Source: Pseudomonas fluorescens
GTDB taxonomy: Bacteria; Pseudomonadota; Gammaproteobacteria; Pseudomonadales; Pseudomonadaceae
Direction of reading: 5' to 3'
NCBI RefSeq assembly: GCF_000802965.1
Contig: NZ_JSAK01000045.1
Location: forward strand, 1 to 64,000
Length of the DNA stretch: 64,000 nucleotides
The position numbers and the translations under genes are program-made. This document shows, one piece after another, positions 1 to 10,141 of the stretch (its first letter is position 1; the number at the start of each line of letters is the position of its first letter). Below the pieces are notes generated by a model, which did no database searches, had not been told where the DNA came from, and worked only from the letters and a program-made list of their open reading frames with translations.

Positions 1-78
1 TCTTGTGATCGGCAGGTGCGCTGGTGACGCGTGACTACCCTGCAGGCGGTATAACAGGGCTGAAACTATCGAAGGTCC

Positions 79-173
79 CTGTAGGAGGAGCAAGCTTGCT
101 CGCGATCGCGGACTGACATTCAGCATTGATGTGGACGGACACACCGTCATCGCGAGCAAGCTTGCTCCTACAG
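79..173. repeat. REP inverted pair (REPIN), first unit
   Basis: Arms CTGTAGGAG..GCAAGCTTGCTCGCGAT and the inverted ATCGCGAGCAAGCTTGCTCC..CAG face each other across about 40 bp. This is the AAGCTTGC-core REP type common in fluorescent pseudomonads. REP sites can act as mRNA 3' stabilisers or gyrase/IHF sites; here it lies downstream of the minus-strand gene at 406. Confidence 0.85.
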
Positions 174-271
174 AGGAGCGGGGTGGTTTCGAGTCTTGTG
201 ATCGGCAGGTGCGCCGGTGACGCGTGACTACCCTGCAGGCGGTACAACAGGGCTGAAACTATCGAAGGTCC

Positions 272-363
272 CTGTAGGAGCAAGCTTGCTCGCGATCGCG
301 GACTTACATTCGGCGGGGATGTCGACTGATACACCGCTATCGCGAGCAAGCTTGCTCCTACGG
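272..363. repeat. REP inverted pair (REPIN), second unit
   Basis: This is the same element as at 79-173, inside the second tandem unit. The arms are CTGTAGGAGCAAGCTTGCTC and its inverse, separated by a divergent spacer. It lies about 45 bp past the stop codon of the minus-strand regulator gene. Confidence 0.85.
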
Positions 364-405
364 AGAGACGGGGTGGTTTCGAGTTTTGGCGTCGGTGACG
401 CGTGC

Positions 406-1131
406 CTACTCGTCCTGTCGACGGGTGTAATGCAGCAGCCGGTCGGTTTCGGTCTTGACCACCAGGTAGCACTCGCAGCTGAGCCGTTCCAGACGCGCCC
501 TGTCCAGAACCGTGATCTGACCACGGCTGTACTCGATGACGCCTTGGCGTTGCAGTTTGCCGGCGGCTTCGGTGACGCCTTCGCGGCGTACGCCGAGCAT
601 GTTGGCGATCAGTTCCTGGATCATGGTCAGGTGATTGCCGTGCAGGCGATCCAGGGACAACAGCAGCCATCGACACAATTGTTGGTCGATCGAATGATGG
701 CGGTTGCACAGGGCGGTCTGTGACATCTGTGTGATCAGCGCCTGGGTGTAACGCAGCATCAGCAAGAGCAAATCGCCATGGCGGTTGAACTCTTTCTTGA
801 GTTTTTGCCCCGGCAGGCGAAAGGCACTGCCGGCACTCTGCACCACGGCCCGACTGGACGTGCTTTCGCCGCCCATGAACAACGCGATGCCGATCAAACC
901 CTCGTTGCCCACCACGGCGATTTCTGCGGACGAGCCGTTCTCCGTGACATGCAGCAGGGAAACGATGGCGTCCGTCGGGAAGTAAACGTGGCGCAAGGTA
1001 TCTCCCGGCTCGTACAGCACATCGCCCAGCCCCAGGCTGACCAGCTCCAGGTGCGGAACAAGGCGCTGAAGGTCGTTGGCCGGTAGCGCCGCAAGCAGAT
1101 GATTGTGGTTTGGCACAGGTGTGGCATACAT
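406..1131 (-). CDS. Crp/Fnr family transcriptional regulator
   Basis: A 241-residue protein starting MYATPVPNHN. The N-terminal half is a cyclic-nucleotide-binding-type beta-roll (residues about 25-130, with GLGDVLYEPGD, VYFPTDAIVSLL and AEIAVVGNEGLIG). The C-terminal half is a helix-turn-helix (about 170-225, with IANMLGVRREGVTEAAGKL). The roll lacks the classical cAMP-contact sequence of Crp and there is no Fnr-type N-terminal cysteine cluster, so the effector is unknown. The reading frame stays open to a GTG at 1185, but the family usually begins near the PNHNHLLAALP stretch, so ATG 1131 is preferred; neither start has a strong ribosome binding site. It lies 75 bp downstream of the glucan synthase gene on the same strand and could be co-transcribed. 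Confidence 0.85.
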   Translation of the reverse strand: MYATPVPNHNHLLAALPANDLQRLVPHLELVSLGLGDVLYEPGDTLRHVYFPTDAIVSLLHVTENGSSAEIAVVGNEGLIGIALFMGGESTSSRAVVQSAGSAFRLPGQKLKKEFNRHGDLLLLMLRYTQALITQMSQTALCNRHHSIDQQLCRWLLLSLDRLHGNHLTMIQELIANMLGVRREGVTEAAGKLQRQGVIEYSRGQITVLDRARLERLSCECYLVVKTETDRLLHYTRRQDE

Positions 1132-1206
1132 GGCAGAGCACCGAGGCGGAAGGGGGACTTGCCGACTCAGGGTACTCCCCTGCACGCCAGGGCTGGTGAT
1201 CGATAT

Positions 1207-4200
1207 CTATTTGTCGACGACGCGCTCGTACTCCAGCGCCTGAACACTGGCAGAGCGGGCGCGACAATCCACGCGAATCCAACGCTCTACGCCGTCATCC
1301 ACCAGTGTCAGCCCAATGCCGCTCAATGGCTGCCCGTCAAGGATCATCGAGGTAGCGTTCGAACTGCCCTGATACACATCAAAGTGGTACAGGGTCCGTC
1401 CGAAGCGGTAGTGCAATTTGAAGCCCGGCCAGTCAACGGGTATCAGCGGTTCGATGCTGAGCGTGTGGCCTCTGCGTTGTACGCCCAAAAGAGACTCGAC
1501 GATCAGCCGGTACATCCACCCCGCAGACCCGGTGTACCAGGTCCAGCCACCGCGCCCGGCATGGGGCGCGGCACCGTAGACATCGGCGGCCATGACATAG
1601 GGTTCGACCTTATAGGTGTCGATTCGAACGTTGTTGGCCGGGGCGGCGGGGTTGATCAGATTCAACACTTCCCAAGCTTTGCCGGCATCACCCAATTGCG
1701 CAAACGCCATGCCCGCCCACACGGCTGCGTGGGTGTACTGACCGCCGTTCTCGCGCACGCCAGGCACGTAGCCCTTGATGTAACCCGGGTCCAGGGCGCC
1801 CTTGTCGAACGGTGGATCAAGCAGCAGCACGGCGCGGATGTCACGTTTGATCAGATGTTCATTCAGCGATCGCATGGCCTGACTCTGGCGCACCGCCGAG
1901 CCGGCCCCTGACAACACCGACCAGCTCTGCGCAATGGAATCGATGCGACATTCTTCGTTGCTCGCCGAACCGAGCAGTTGCCCGTCATCGAACCAGGCCC
2001 GGCGATACCAGGCGCCGTCCCAGGCGCTTTGTTCAAGGTTGCGTTGCAGCGTCGCCGCGCTGTCGCTGCAGCGCTTGGCAACATCGTGATCACCGTGCAA
2101 GCGTGCGGTCACTGCAAATTGTTCCAGCACCTGATAGCTGAAGAAGCCCAGCCAGACACTTTCGCCGACACCCAGATGGCCGACGCGGTTCATGCCGTCG
2201 TTCCAGTCACCGGAGCCCATCAGTGGCAATCCGTGCTGACCGCGACGCAGGCTGTGTTCGATGGCACGCACGCAGTGTTGATACAGGGATTCGCGCAGGT
2301 TCGACGTGAGCGGAAGATCGTAGTAGGACTCTTCGCCAGCCGCCAGCAAACGTCCCTCCAGGTAGCCGACGGGCTCATCCAGCACACCCACGTCAGCAGT
2401 CATTTCGATATAGCGATTGGTCGCAGCCACCAGCCACAAAAAGTCATCGGAGCACGCGGTGCGAACTCCTCGATTCATCGGTGGGTGCCACCAGTGTTGC
2501 ACGTCGCCTTCGGCATACTGATGGCCGGCGCACAGCAACAGATGCGCACGCACGGCCGCCGGATCGGCATGGATCATCGCCATGCTGTCCTGCAATTGAT
2601 CGCGAAAACCAATGGCGCCACCGGACTGGTAGTAGCCGCTGCGGGCCTGGAAACGGCAGGCGATGACCTGATACATCAACCAACCGTTGACCATGACATC
2701 CACCGCCGGCGCGCCGCTTTCGATACGAATGGCGCCGAGCACCGAGCGCCAGTGATCCCGTACTTTCTCTAACTCCGCCGCCGCTGCGAGACTGCCCCGA
2801 TAGCGTTGCACCAAGCGGGTGGCGGCGTTGGTTGAGGTTTCCGCCCCGAGTCGCAGGATCACTTCCTTGCTGTCGCCATCGGCGAGATCGACCGACACTT
2901 GCAGGGCGGCACACGGGTCCAGACCGCCGCCCATGCGCCCGGACAACCCGGCGTGCTGCATGGCTGCCGGGGCGGCCAGGGTGCCACTGCGACCCATAAA
3001 TTCGGTGCGGTCAGCGCTGACACCGTGATCGATGGTGTCGGTGTCAAAGAACGCCACTCGCTCGGAAAACTCCACCGAGTAGGCATTGCGGGCGAAGAGG
3101 GCGCCGCTGACCGGGTCCGACTGGGTGGCCACGTGCATCGCCGACTTGCTGCGCAGATCGCCCAGGACCCATTCCACATACCCGGTGACTGACAGTGACC
3201 GACGGCGTCCCGAGCGGTTGCTTACCAGCAGTCGCGAGAATTTGATCGGCGCATCCAGCGCTACATAGATCCACAGCTCGCTGTAGATGCCGTCCTCTTC
3301 ATGCTCGAACACGCTGTAGCCGAAACCGTGGCGCGTCTGGTACGGGCCTTTTCCGGGGCAGGGTTGAGGGGCCGCCGACCAGAAGTGCCCGGTCTCTTCA
3401 TCACGCAGGTAAATGGCCTCGCCGCTGCGATCGGTGACCGGGTCGTTGTGCCACGGTGTCAGGCGAAATTCATGGGCGTTTTCCGCCCAGGTATAGGCGC
3501 TGCCGGCCTCCGAGAGCACTGTGCCGAGGTGGGCATTGGCGATCACGTTGACCCAGGGCGCCGGTGGCGGGTTGCTCGCCAGCCCGCTGATGATGTACTC
3601 GCTGCCATCGGCGCTGAAGCCGCCGTAGGCGTTGCTCAGCAGCAGTGCGCCAGGCGTGGGCCGTGCCAATGCCGGTCCGGCCTGATAATGCCGGGACGCC
3701 ACGAATGGCGCGTGCTCCGGCGAGACCCGGCGCCGATGAATCTGTTCGGCAAGCGTGCCCAAACCTTCGCTCAGTACCAGCCTGGCTACCGCGAGGACCA
3801 AACCACGATCTTCGCTCGACATCTGTTGCACCGGCCGCACGAAAATTCCGCCCGGACGATCCAGCAGCGTCGCTTCACTGCCGGAGGTGATCAGGCCCAT
3901 GATCGCGTCCTGCAATTGCTGGCGATAACCCGCCTCATCTTCGTTCCAGATCAACAGATCGACCACCAGGCCTTTTTGTCGCCAGTAGGCGTGGGCCTGA
4001 ATCATCTGTTGCACGAGGACGATGTTGTCCAGGCTGTGGATTTGCAGCAACACGATGGGCAGGTCGCCGGAAATCGCCTGGCCCCAGAGCCCCGGCTGAT
4101 TGCGTCGGTTGGCAATCAACACCGCGTTGTCGGCGCGCATCGAGGCGTTCGCATACAGCACGGACGAGGCCATTTGTTCGAACAGACGAGCGTCGGCCAG

Positions 4201-7200
4201 CGAGGCGTTGAGTTGACGCAGCAATACCTGGCTATGGGTCCAGGACAGGTCGAACACCCGGTCCGCGAGATGCCGGTCGCGGTATTTGTTGATCAGATAG
4301 AGGCAGTCATCACGGCTGTCGGCGACGCCGGTGACCAGGTCAATGGTGCCTTGCTGGCCGGGTTGCAGGGTAATCCGGCAACGAATCGCGACCACCGGAT
4401 CGAGCACCGGGCCGGCATTGCCGGACAAGCGCTGGCAATCGGCATCGAGGGCAGCAGGCGACACAAGGTTGCGACCCCGGCCGATGAAGCGGGCACGATC
4501 GGTTTCGTAGGAGATCGCATCGATGTCCACCCCGTGCGCCGCCAGCAGATGGCACATCCACGGCGTTGGCTCATCGCTGGCCCGGGGCCGACGACTGCAC
4601 ACAATGGCTTGAAGATCGGGCAGCAATTCGGTCTGCACGAACAGCTTGCTGAAGGCCGGGTGCATCGCGTCGCTAGCCGTGGACGTCAGCACCACTTCAG
4701 CGTAGGTGGTGATCTCCAGTGTCTTGGCCGATGAAGCGCGATTGGTGACATGCAGACGCCGCAGTTCGATGTCGTCTTCGGGTGAGACGACAATCTCCAG
4801 GTGCGTGTCGAAATCCAGATTGCGTGCGCGAAATTCCGCACGGGAGTCACTGAAGATTGCCTCGTGGCTCTCGGGTTTTTGCAACGTCGGTTGGTGTGCA
4901 GCCGACCAGACCGTATTGCTCTGGACATCACGCAGGTAACAGAACATCCCCCAGTTGTCCTGTGAGATGTCTTCCTGCCAGCGGGTGACGGCCATGTCGT
5001 GGCGGCGGCTGTAACCACCGCCGCCGCTGGTGAGCATGACGTGGTAGCGACCGTTGGAAAGCAACTGCACCGCAGGGCGTTTGCTTCCCGGATCGGCGAA
5101 CACCCGAAGTCCGGGCTCTTGGGACTGTCCCACATCGCCGTGCACGGGCGACTGTGCGGCTTGCAGGTACGGCGCGGCGGATTTGGGGACCCGTTCCTGC
5201 AACAACAGCAGCGCCGATTGCAGCGCCGGGTCAGCTTCGAACCGCCGTTGCATGGGTTGATCGAGCAGTCGGCTGGTCAAGGCCAGCAGACTCATGCCTT
5301 GGTGGTGCGCCATGAACGAGCGGACGATGGCGTAAGACTGGCCGCGTGGTAAGCGCGCCTCGGTGTAATCCACCGCTTCATACAGACCAAATCGCCCGGA
5401 GGAACCTTGCTGGGCAAGGCGTTGCAGGTTTTTGCAGGCCGCATCGGCATCGACCATCAATGCCAGGGCACTGGCATAGGGCGCAATCACCACGTCATCG
5501 CTCAGCCCGCGCTTGAGCCCCAGGCCCTGGACGCCGAAAGCGCGATATTGATAGTTGAGGTGCGCGTCGACGGTGTAATAGCCCGACTCCGAAACACCCC
5601 AGGGAATGCCCAGCATGTTGCCGTGTTCGATTTGCACCGCCACGGCGGCGCGGCAGGTCTGATCCAGCAGGCTGCCGTCATAGTTGGGCATCACCAGCAT
5701 GGGCATCAGGTATTCGAACATCGAGCCCGACCAGGACAATAACGTCGGTACCCCGGCGTTTTCACTCAGCAGCCTGCCCAAGGTGAACCAGGCCCTTTGC
5801 GGGATCTGACCTTGCGCGATGACCACGTAATTGGTCAGCCGCACCTCGGACGCCAGCAGGTCGTAGTAACCACTGTCGAGCCGCAGTTCTTCGGCGTTGT
5901 AGCCGATGACGAACAGGTCACGCTGATTGTCGTAAAGCAGCGAGAAGTCCATTTGTGCCAGCGACGTCGCCAACAACGCCAGACGCTCCAGGGTCTCCAG
6001 GCGCTGGCCGGCGATACGGCGGACCTGCTCGATTTGTGGATGATGCTCGGTTGCCCAATCGGCGGGATTCAGGGCTGCCAGCTGACGCAAGGTACAGGGC
6101 GACTGAAAGGACTCCGGGGGATCAGGGAGTAGAAAGCGCTGCAGTTCTTCGGTCCAGTCGATGCATTGACGCAGAAACATTTCCCGCCAGTAGCGGCATT
6201 CCTCGTCGATGTCCACCGGTGCATCGGTGATCATCGTTCGAGCCGATTGCAAAAGGTTTGCGAGCGCTTCGGTGGTCGCCGCTGACGCGGCTTGTTCAAG
6301 GCCTTTCTTCAGTTGACTCAAGGCTTGCTCATCCACGCCCGCCGCGCGCTGGGAATCTGCAAGGATGTCCAGAGTGTCACGCAGGCCTTTGATCACGGCT
6401 GGGCCGAACATTGGCGCGTCTGCAAGTTGCCTTATGCCGGTGCTCAAAGTCAGCAACAGGCCCGCCAGGTTACCGCTGTCGACGGTGGAGACGTAATGCG
6501 GACGCAGCGGTTCGAGGGTCTGCGTGTCGTACCAGTTGTAGAAGTGCTGCCGATAACGCTCCAGTCCATCCATGCTGTCCAGCGACGCCGAAAGTCGGGT
6601 TAGCAGCCGTTCGGTGCTCAAGTAGCCGAAATCGTGAGCGGCGAGGTGGGCGACCAGGGACATGCCCATGTTGGTCGGTGAGGTGCGATGGGCGATGGCA
6701 GGCTTGGGTTCTTCCTGCACGTTGTCCGGTGGCAGCCAGTGATCCTCAGGCCCGACGTATTGATCGAAGAACGCCCAGGTCTTGCGCGCCAGTAACCGCA
6801 GGAAACGCAACTGCTCTGTCGACGGTGCGAACGTCGACTGCTTATGTGGCGAGCTGAGTCGCCAGGCGATCCAGGGACCCGCCAGCCACGCCAGGAGCAG
6901 CGGAGTGGCGATGGCCAGCGGTTGCGGATTGTCCGCCAGCAGGGCCAGTGAAATCAGGGCCGTCACCGGCTGAATCCACATCTGACGGTAGAGTCCGGTG
7001 AGCCGGTTTTCGGTGGTGCGCTCCACCTCCCGCGAGGGCTGCCATTGCAGAAGCAGGCGCCGGCTGAAGCCAATTCGCCAGAGCGAGCGCAGGATCGCAT
7101 CGGCGCTGTAGTACATCTCGTAAGGCAACCAGGCGAGGGTGAGACAAACCCGCGCCAGGTCCTGTCCCAGATCACCCGCCAGCGCCCTGACATATTGACC

Positions 7201-9864
7201 ATAAGGTACGTCGGCAGGGGGCTGCATCAGATCGGTCACTGCGCGCAGCAACGGTTGAATCACCAGCAACCCGATGACCGTGAGGGTCCAGTTCAGGGGC
7301 TGACTGCTGGCAAACCAACCCCAGGCCAACATCAGCAACAACGCCAGCGGCTCCAGGCTGCGCCGCAGATTGTCGAGAATCTTCCAGCGCGCCATCACAC
7401 TCAGGCGGTTTCGTACCCGGTTGCCTTCGGCGTTGCGCGCCCAGGGCAGGAGCCATGGCAGCAGTTGCCAGTCACCGCGCACCCAGCGATGCCGGCGTTT
7501 GACATCGGCACCATAGCGCGAGGGGTATTGCTCGTAGACTTGCACATCGCTGAGCAGGCCGGAGCGTGCATAACAGCCTTCGATCAGGTCGTGGCTGAGA
7601 ATCTGGTTGTCCGGCAAGCATCCTTCCAGGGCGCAGGTGAACGCATCCACGTCGTAGATGCCTTTGCCGATGAACGAGCCTTGCTGGAACAGGTCCTGGT
7701 AAACATCCGACACGGCCCGGGTGTAGGGATCGACCCCGGCATCGCTGCCGAATAACCGCGCGTAAATCGAGCGTGTGGCGCTGGTCAGGCTGATGCCCAC
7801 CCGCGGTTGCAGCACCGCGTAGCCGGAAATGACCTGCTCGCCCGCGCTGTCGAACAACGGACGATTCAGCGGGTGCATCATCGCCTCCACGCATTGGCGA
7901 GCGACATCGCGCGGCAGCAGGGTGTCGGTATCCAGGGTGATCACGTAACGCACCCCGCGTAGCGGCGTGATGTCGCCGACGATGGTGTCGAAACGCTCCA
8001 GTCCGTTGCCGCGCAATAGCGAGTTGAGTTCAATCAACTTGCCGCGTTTGCGCTCGTGGCCCATCCACACGCGTTCGCTGGCGTTCCAGCGACGTGGCCG
8101 ATGCAGCAGAAAAAAGCGGTCACCGAGGCCGTCCGCGTATTTCTGATTGAGCAGGGTGACTGCACGGGAGGCCTGGGCGACCAGCTCGGCGTCTTGCGGT
8201 TGTGACTCTTCAGCCGCGTCGAGAAAATCGCTGAGCAAGGCGAAATACAGATTGTTGTCGCGGTTGGCGAGAAAGCGCACTTCCAGGCCTTCCACCAGTT
8301 CGTCCACATCGATCGGGCTAGCGATCAGCGTCGGGATCACCACCAGGCTTCGCGCTACATCGGGAATACCGTGGGCGTAATCCATTTTCGGCAAAACCGT
8401 CGGCAACATACTGAACGTCACCAACCAGTTGATCAGGCTGATTGCCAGCCGGCTGGTCATGATCAGGCAGGGAATCGCCAACAGCAGAAGCGCCGCATTG
8501 GGCATTCCGTCGCGCTGCGCCGAGGCCAGCAGAGGCCAGGCGAAAATCAGCGTGAGAAAAGCCACCGGCGCCAGGTAAAACATCAGTGGCGACTGCTGCA
8601 ACAAGCGTTTCCAGCGCACATGAAACGGCACCCGGGCGTTGAGTCGTTGCTCCAAAGTCGGCAGGCCTGCGCTGATCAGGTAATAGCCGACGTGACGAGC
8701 CAGTAATTCGCAGGAGACGGAATCGGCGGCGGTAGCGGCCGTGGCGAGATTGACCGCGACGCGCGCGACCTGGATTTCCGAGTGTTGGGGGCAACTGCGG
8801 GCCAGGCGTTCGATGACATGGCGGTAGCTATCACGGGTACTGAAATCCATCGCCCGATAAATCGCCGCCGGGTCTTCACTGAGAATCTGTTCGACATGAC
8901 TCATCGACTCGACGAACTCGCGCCAGTCAGTGGCGGACAGCAGGCGCAAGCTGCCGATACTGTTGCCAATCGACACTTGATCCGCGGCCTGTTGTTGCGC
9001 ATCGAGCTGCACCTGGCGCTCGATGCTTGATCCCGTCTCGCTGAGCATCTGCTCGATCCAGGTCAGCGGCAGAGCCAGGGCGGCGCTTTGGCCTTGCAGG
9101 CGGCGCGTCAGTTCGGCGACGAAGGCCGGGGTCATCGGCGGGGCGGAGCGGGCCATGTCGGCCACGGTCAACACCACGCTTTTGATATCGCGTTCCGAGG
9201 TTTCGATCAGGCGTTCGGCCCAGTCATCGGCCAGGTTGCGATCATCGGCGTTGGCCATGACCCGCGAGGCCACGCGCCGCAGGTTTTCGATCAGCGCCAG
9301 ACGCAACATGATCGGGATCGCCCACAGCTCCCCGAGCGCCAGCGGCATCACGGTCTGATAGGCAAAAATGAAGCGGCTCAGGCTTTGCTCATCGACCCGG
9401 CCGTCGCCATGGGAAATGGTCTCCAGTGCGATGTCATAGACCCGCGGTAACCCGGCAGACGGGCCGTTGATCAGGCGCGGCAGTTCACGGCTGTAGCCCT
9501 TGGGCAGGTGCGTTCGGGCAGTACGAATGTGGTCTTCGACCAGAAAGTAATTGTCCAGCAGCCATTCCGCTGCCGGCGTCACCCGTCGGCTGGACATCTG
9601 CGCGTTGGACAGCGCCGTGCAGCTGCGTTTGAGCAGCGCCTCGTTATCATCCAGCCTGCGCAACATCGAATCCCGCGCGGACAGGGCGGTCAGGCGATGC
9701 TGTCCGGCCAGGGCGATACCGTGGCTGGCCATCTGATCGGCGCTGAAAAGCTCCGAGCGCAATATCGGTTCGTATTCGAACCGGGGAGGGGAAAACGAAC
9801 CGGTTCGCCAAAAGCCGGACGAGCGGGAAAACACCTCTTGGATGCGTGTCCATATGCTGTTCAT
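1207..9864 (-). CDS. Cyclic beta-1,2-glucan synthase-like protein (GT84 + glucoamylase-like + GH94)
   Basis: A giant 2885-residue inner-membrane enzyme with the architecture of cyclic beta-1,2-glucan synthases (NdvB/ChvB/Cgs). Membrane segments lie near residues 420-480 and 840-1000. Between them is a GT84 glycosyltransferase domain with LDTDTLL (about 645), GSFIGKGIYDVDAF, SHDLIEG and RRHRWVRGDWQ, the DxD and Q/RxxRW-type motifs expected for a processive UDP-glucose transferase. A glucoamylase-like domain follows (about 1060-1500), then two GH94-type N-terminal modules and a GH94 catalytic region with GSGDWNDGMN (about 2553), which in Brucella Cgs sets ring size by phosphorolysis. Product class is inferred. 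ATG 9864 is chosen because AGGA sits 5 bp upstream and the protein then begins MNSIWTRIQEVF. The frame stays open upstream to 10116 without support. A likely role is periplasmic glucan for osmoadaptation or host interaction. Confidence 0.88.
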   Translation of the reverse strand: MNSIWTRIQEVFSRSSGFWRTGSFSPPRFEYEPILRSELFSADQMASHGIALAGQHRLTALSARDSMLRRLDDNEALLKRSCTALSNAQMSSRRVTPAAEWLLDNYFLVEDHIRTARTHLPKGYSRELPRLINGPSAGLPRVYDIALETISHGDGRVDEQSLSRFIFAYQTVMPLALGELWAIPIMLRLALIENLRRVASRVMANADDRNLADDWAERLIETSERDIKSVVLTVADMARSAPPMTPAFVAELTRRLQGQSAALALPLTWIEQMLSETGSSIERQVQLDAQQQAADQVSIGNSIGSLRLLSATDWREFVESMSHVEQILSEDPAAIYRAMDFSTRDSYRHVIERLARSCPQHSEIQVARVAVNLATAATAADSVSCELLARHVGYYLISAGLPTLEQRLNARVPFHVRWKRLLQQSPLMFYLAPVAFLTLIFAWPLLASAQRDGMPNAALLLLAIPCLIMTSRLAISLINWLVTFSMLPTVLPKMDYAHGIPDVARSLVVIPTLIASPIDVDELVEGLEVRFLANRDNNLYFALLSDFLDAAEESQPQDAELVAQASRAVTLLNQKYADGLGDRFFLLHRPRRWNASERVWMGHERKRGKLIELNSLLRGNGLERFDTIVGDITPLRGVRYVITLDTDTLLPRDVARQCVEAMMHPLNRPLFDSAGEQVISGYAVLQPRVGISLTSATRSIYARLFGSDAGVDPYTRAVSDVYQDLFQQGSFIGKGIYDVDAFTCALEGCLPDNQILSHDLIEGCYARSGLLSDVQVYEQYPSRYGADVKRRHRWVRGDWQLLPWLLPWARNAEGNRVRNRLSVMARWKILDNLRRSLEPLALLLMLAWGWFASSQPLNWTLTVIGLLVIQPLLRAVTDLMQPPADVPYGQYVRALAGDLGQDLARVCLTLAWLPYEMYYSADAILRSLWRIGFSRRLLLQWQPSREVERTTENRLTGLYRQMWIQPVTALISLALLADNPQPLAIATPLLLAWLAGPWIAWRLSSPHKQSTFAPSTEQLRFLRLLARKTWAFFDQYVGPEDHWLPPDNVQEEPKPAIAHRTSPTNMGMSLVAHLAAHDFGYLSTERLLTRLSASLDSMDGLERYRQHFYNWYDTQTLEPLRPHYVSTVDSGNLAGLLLTLSTGIRQLADAPMFGPAVIKGLRDTLDILADSQRAAGVDEQALSQLKKGLEQAASAATTEALANLLQSARTMITDAPVDIDEECRYWREMFLRQCIDWTEELQRFLLPDPPESFQSPCTLRQLAALNPADWATEHHPQIEQVRRIAGQRLETLERLALLATSLAQMDFSLLYDNQRDLFVIGYNAEELRLDSGYYDLLASEVRLTNYVVIAQGQIPQRAWFTLGRLLSENAGVPTLLSWSGSMFEYLMPMLVMPNYDGSLLDQTCRAAVAVQIEHGNMLGIPWGVSESGYYTVDAHLNYQYRAFGVQGLGLKRGLSDDVVIAPYASALALMVDADAACKNLQRLAQQGSSGRFGLYEAVDYTEARLPRGQSYAIVRSFMAHHQGMSLLALTSRLLDQPMQRRFEADPALQSALLLLQERVPKSAAPYLQAAQSPVHGDVGQSQEPGLRVFADPGSKRPAVQLLSNGRYHVMLTSGGGGYSRRHDMAVTRWQEDISQDNWGMFCYLRDVQSNTVWSAAHQPTLQKPESHEAIFSDSRAEFRARNLDFDTHLEIVVSPEDDIELRRLHVTNRASSAKTLEITTYAEVVLTSTASDAMHPAFSKLFVQTELLPDLQAIVCSRRPRASDEPTPWMCHLLAAHGVDIDAISYETDRARFIGRGRNLVSPAALDADCQRLSGNAGPVLDPVVAIRCRITLQPGQQGTIDLVTGVADSRDDCLYLINKYRDRHLADRVFDLSWTHSQVLLRQLNASLADARLFEQMASSVLYANASMRADNAVLIANRRNQPGLWGQAISGDLPIVLLQIHSLDNIVLVQQMIQAHAYWRQKGLVVDLLIWNEDEAGYRQQLQDAIMGLITSGSEATLLDRPGGIFVRPVQQMSSEDRGLVLAVARLVLSEGLGTLAEQIHRRRVSPEHAPFVASRHYQAGPALARPTPGALLLSNAYGGFSADGSEYIISGLASNPPPAPWVNVIANAHLGTVLSEAGSAYTWAENAHEFRLTPWHNDPVTDRSGEAIYLRDEETGHFWSAAPQPCPGKGPYQTRHGFGYSVFEHEEDGIYSELWIYVALDAPIKFSRLLVSNRSGRRRSLSVTGYVEWVLGDLRSKSAMHVATQSDPVSGALFARNAYSVEFSERVAFFDTDTIDHGVSADRTEFMGRSGTLAAPAAMQHAGLSGRMGGGLDPCAALQVSVDLADGDSKEVILRLGAETSTNAATRLVQRYRGSLAAAAELEKVRDHWRSVLGAIRIESGAPAVDVMVNGWLMYQVIACRFQARSGYYQSGGAIGFRDQLQDSMAMIHADPAAVRAHLLLCAGHQYAEGDVQHWWHPPMNRGVRTACSDDFLWLVAATNRYIEMTADVGVLDEPVGYLEGRLLAAGEESYYDLPLTSNLRESLYQHCVRAIEHSLRRGQHGLPLMGSGDWNDGMNRVGHLGVGESVWLGFFSYQVLEQFAVTARLHGDHDVAKRCSDSAATLQRNLEQSAWDGAWYRRAWFDDGQLLGSASNEECRIDSIAQSWSVLSGAGSAVRQSQAMRSLNEHLIKRDIRAVLLLDPPFDKGALDPGYIKGYVPGVRENGGQYTHAAVWAGMAFAQLGDAGKAWEVLNLINPAAPANNVRIDTYKVEPYVMAADVYGAAPHAGRGGWTWYTGSAGWMYRLIVESLLGVQRRGHTLSIEPLIPVDWPGFKLHYRFGRTLYHFDVYQGSSNATSMILDGQPLSGIGLTLVDDGVERWIRVDCRARSASVQALEYERVVDK

Positions 9865-10141
9865 AAAGTCCTGAGCCTGAAATGCATGAATACGATTGCG
9901 AGCATTTTGAGCCGTGCGCCAAACCATGGCGCCAGCACCCGGCAGCGCTGGGTGTACGTCGCTTTTCAGCTTTGAGTGTGAGGACTTGGCGGGTTGCTCG
10001 TCTGTTCGCTGGCGCACATAGCGGGCGTTCTTTGGGACATTGAGACATGTCCGTTGTCGAACACAATGACGAGCAACGTTGCAGGTTTCAGGGTTTGTAA
10101 CACCCTCGTCCCGCAATCCTATTCAGGTTGAGAGGTGCTAT

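Larger units (their letters stand above)
1..383. repeat. Tandem duplication of a 190-193 bp unit containing a REP pair
   Basis: Two near-identical units, 1-193 and 194-383, each start TCTTGTGATCGGCAGGTGCG and end GGGTGGTTTCGAG. They differ by a few substitutions and by a 3-bp GGA insertion in the first copy's REP arm. A degraded third start follows (GGTGACGCGTGCCTACT) and runs into the 3' end of the regulator gene at 406. The left end is cut by the window edge, so more copies may lie outside. Confidence 0.9.

Noticed and set aside
1132..1185. GTG start for the Crp/Fnr regulator at 1185
   Set aside because: The extra 18 residues do not resemble the family N-terminus. No ribosome binding site supports the GTG, though support for ATG 1131 is also weak.
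9865..10116. Upstream extension of the glucan synthase
   Set aside because: No ribosome binding site at 10116, atypical composition, and AGGA precedes ATG 9864 where the family-like sequence starts.
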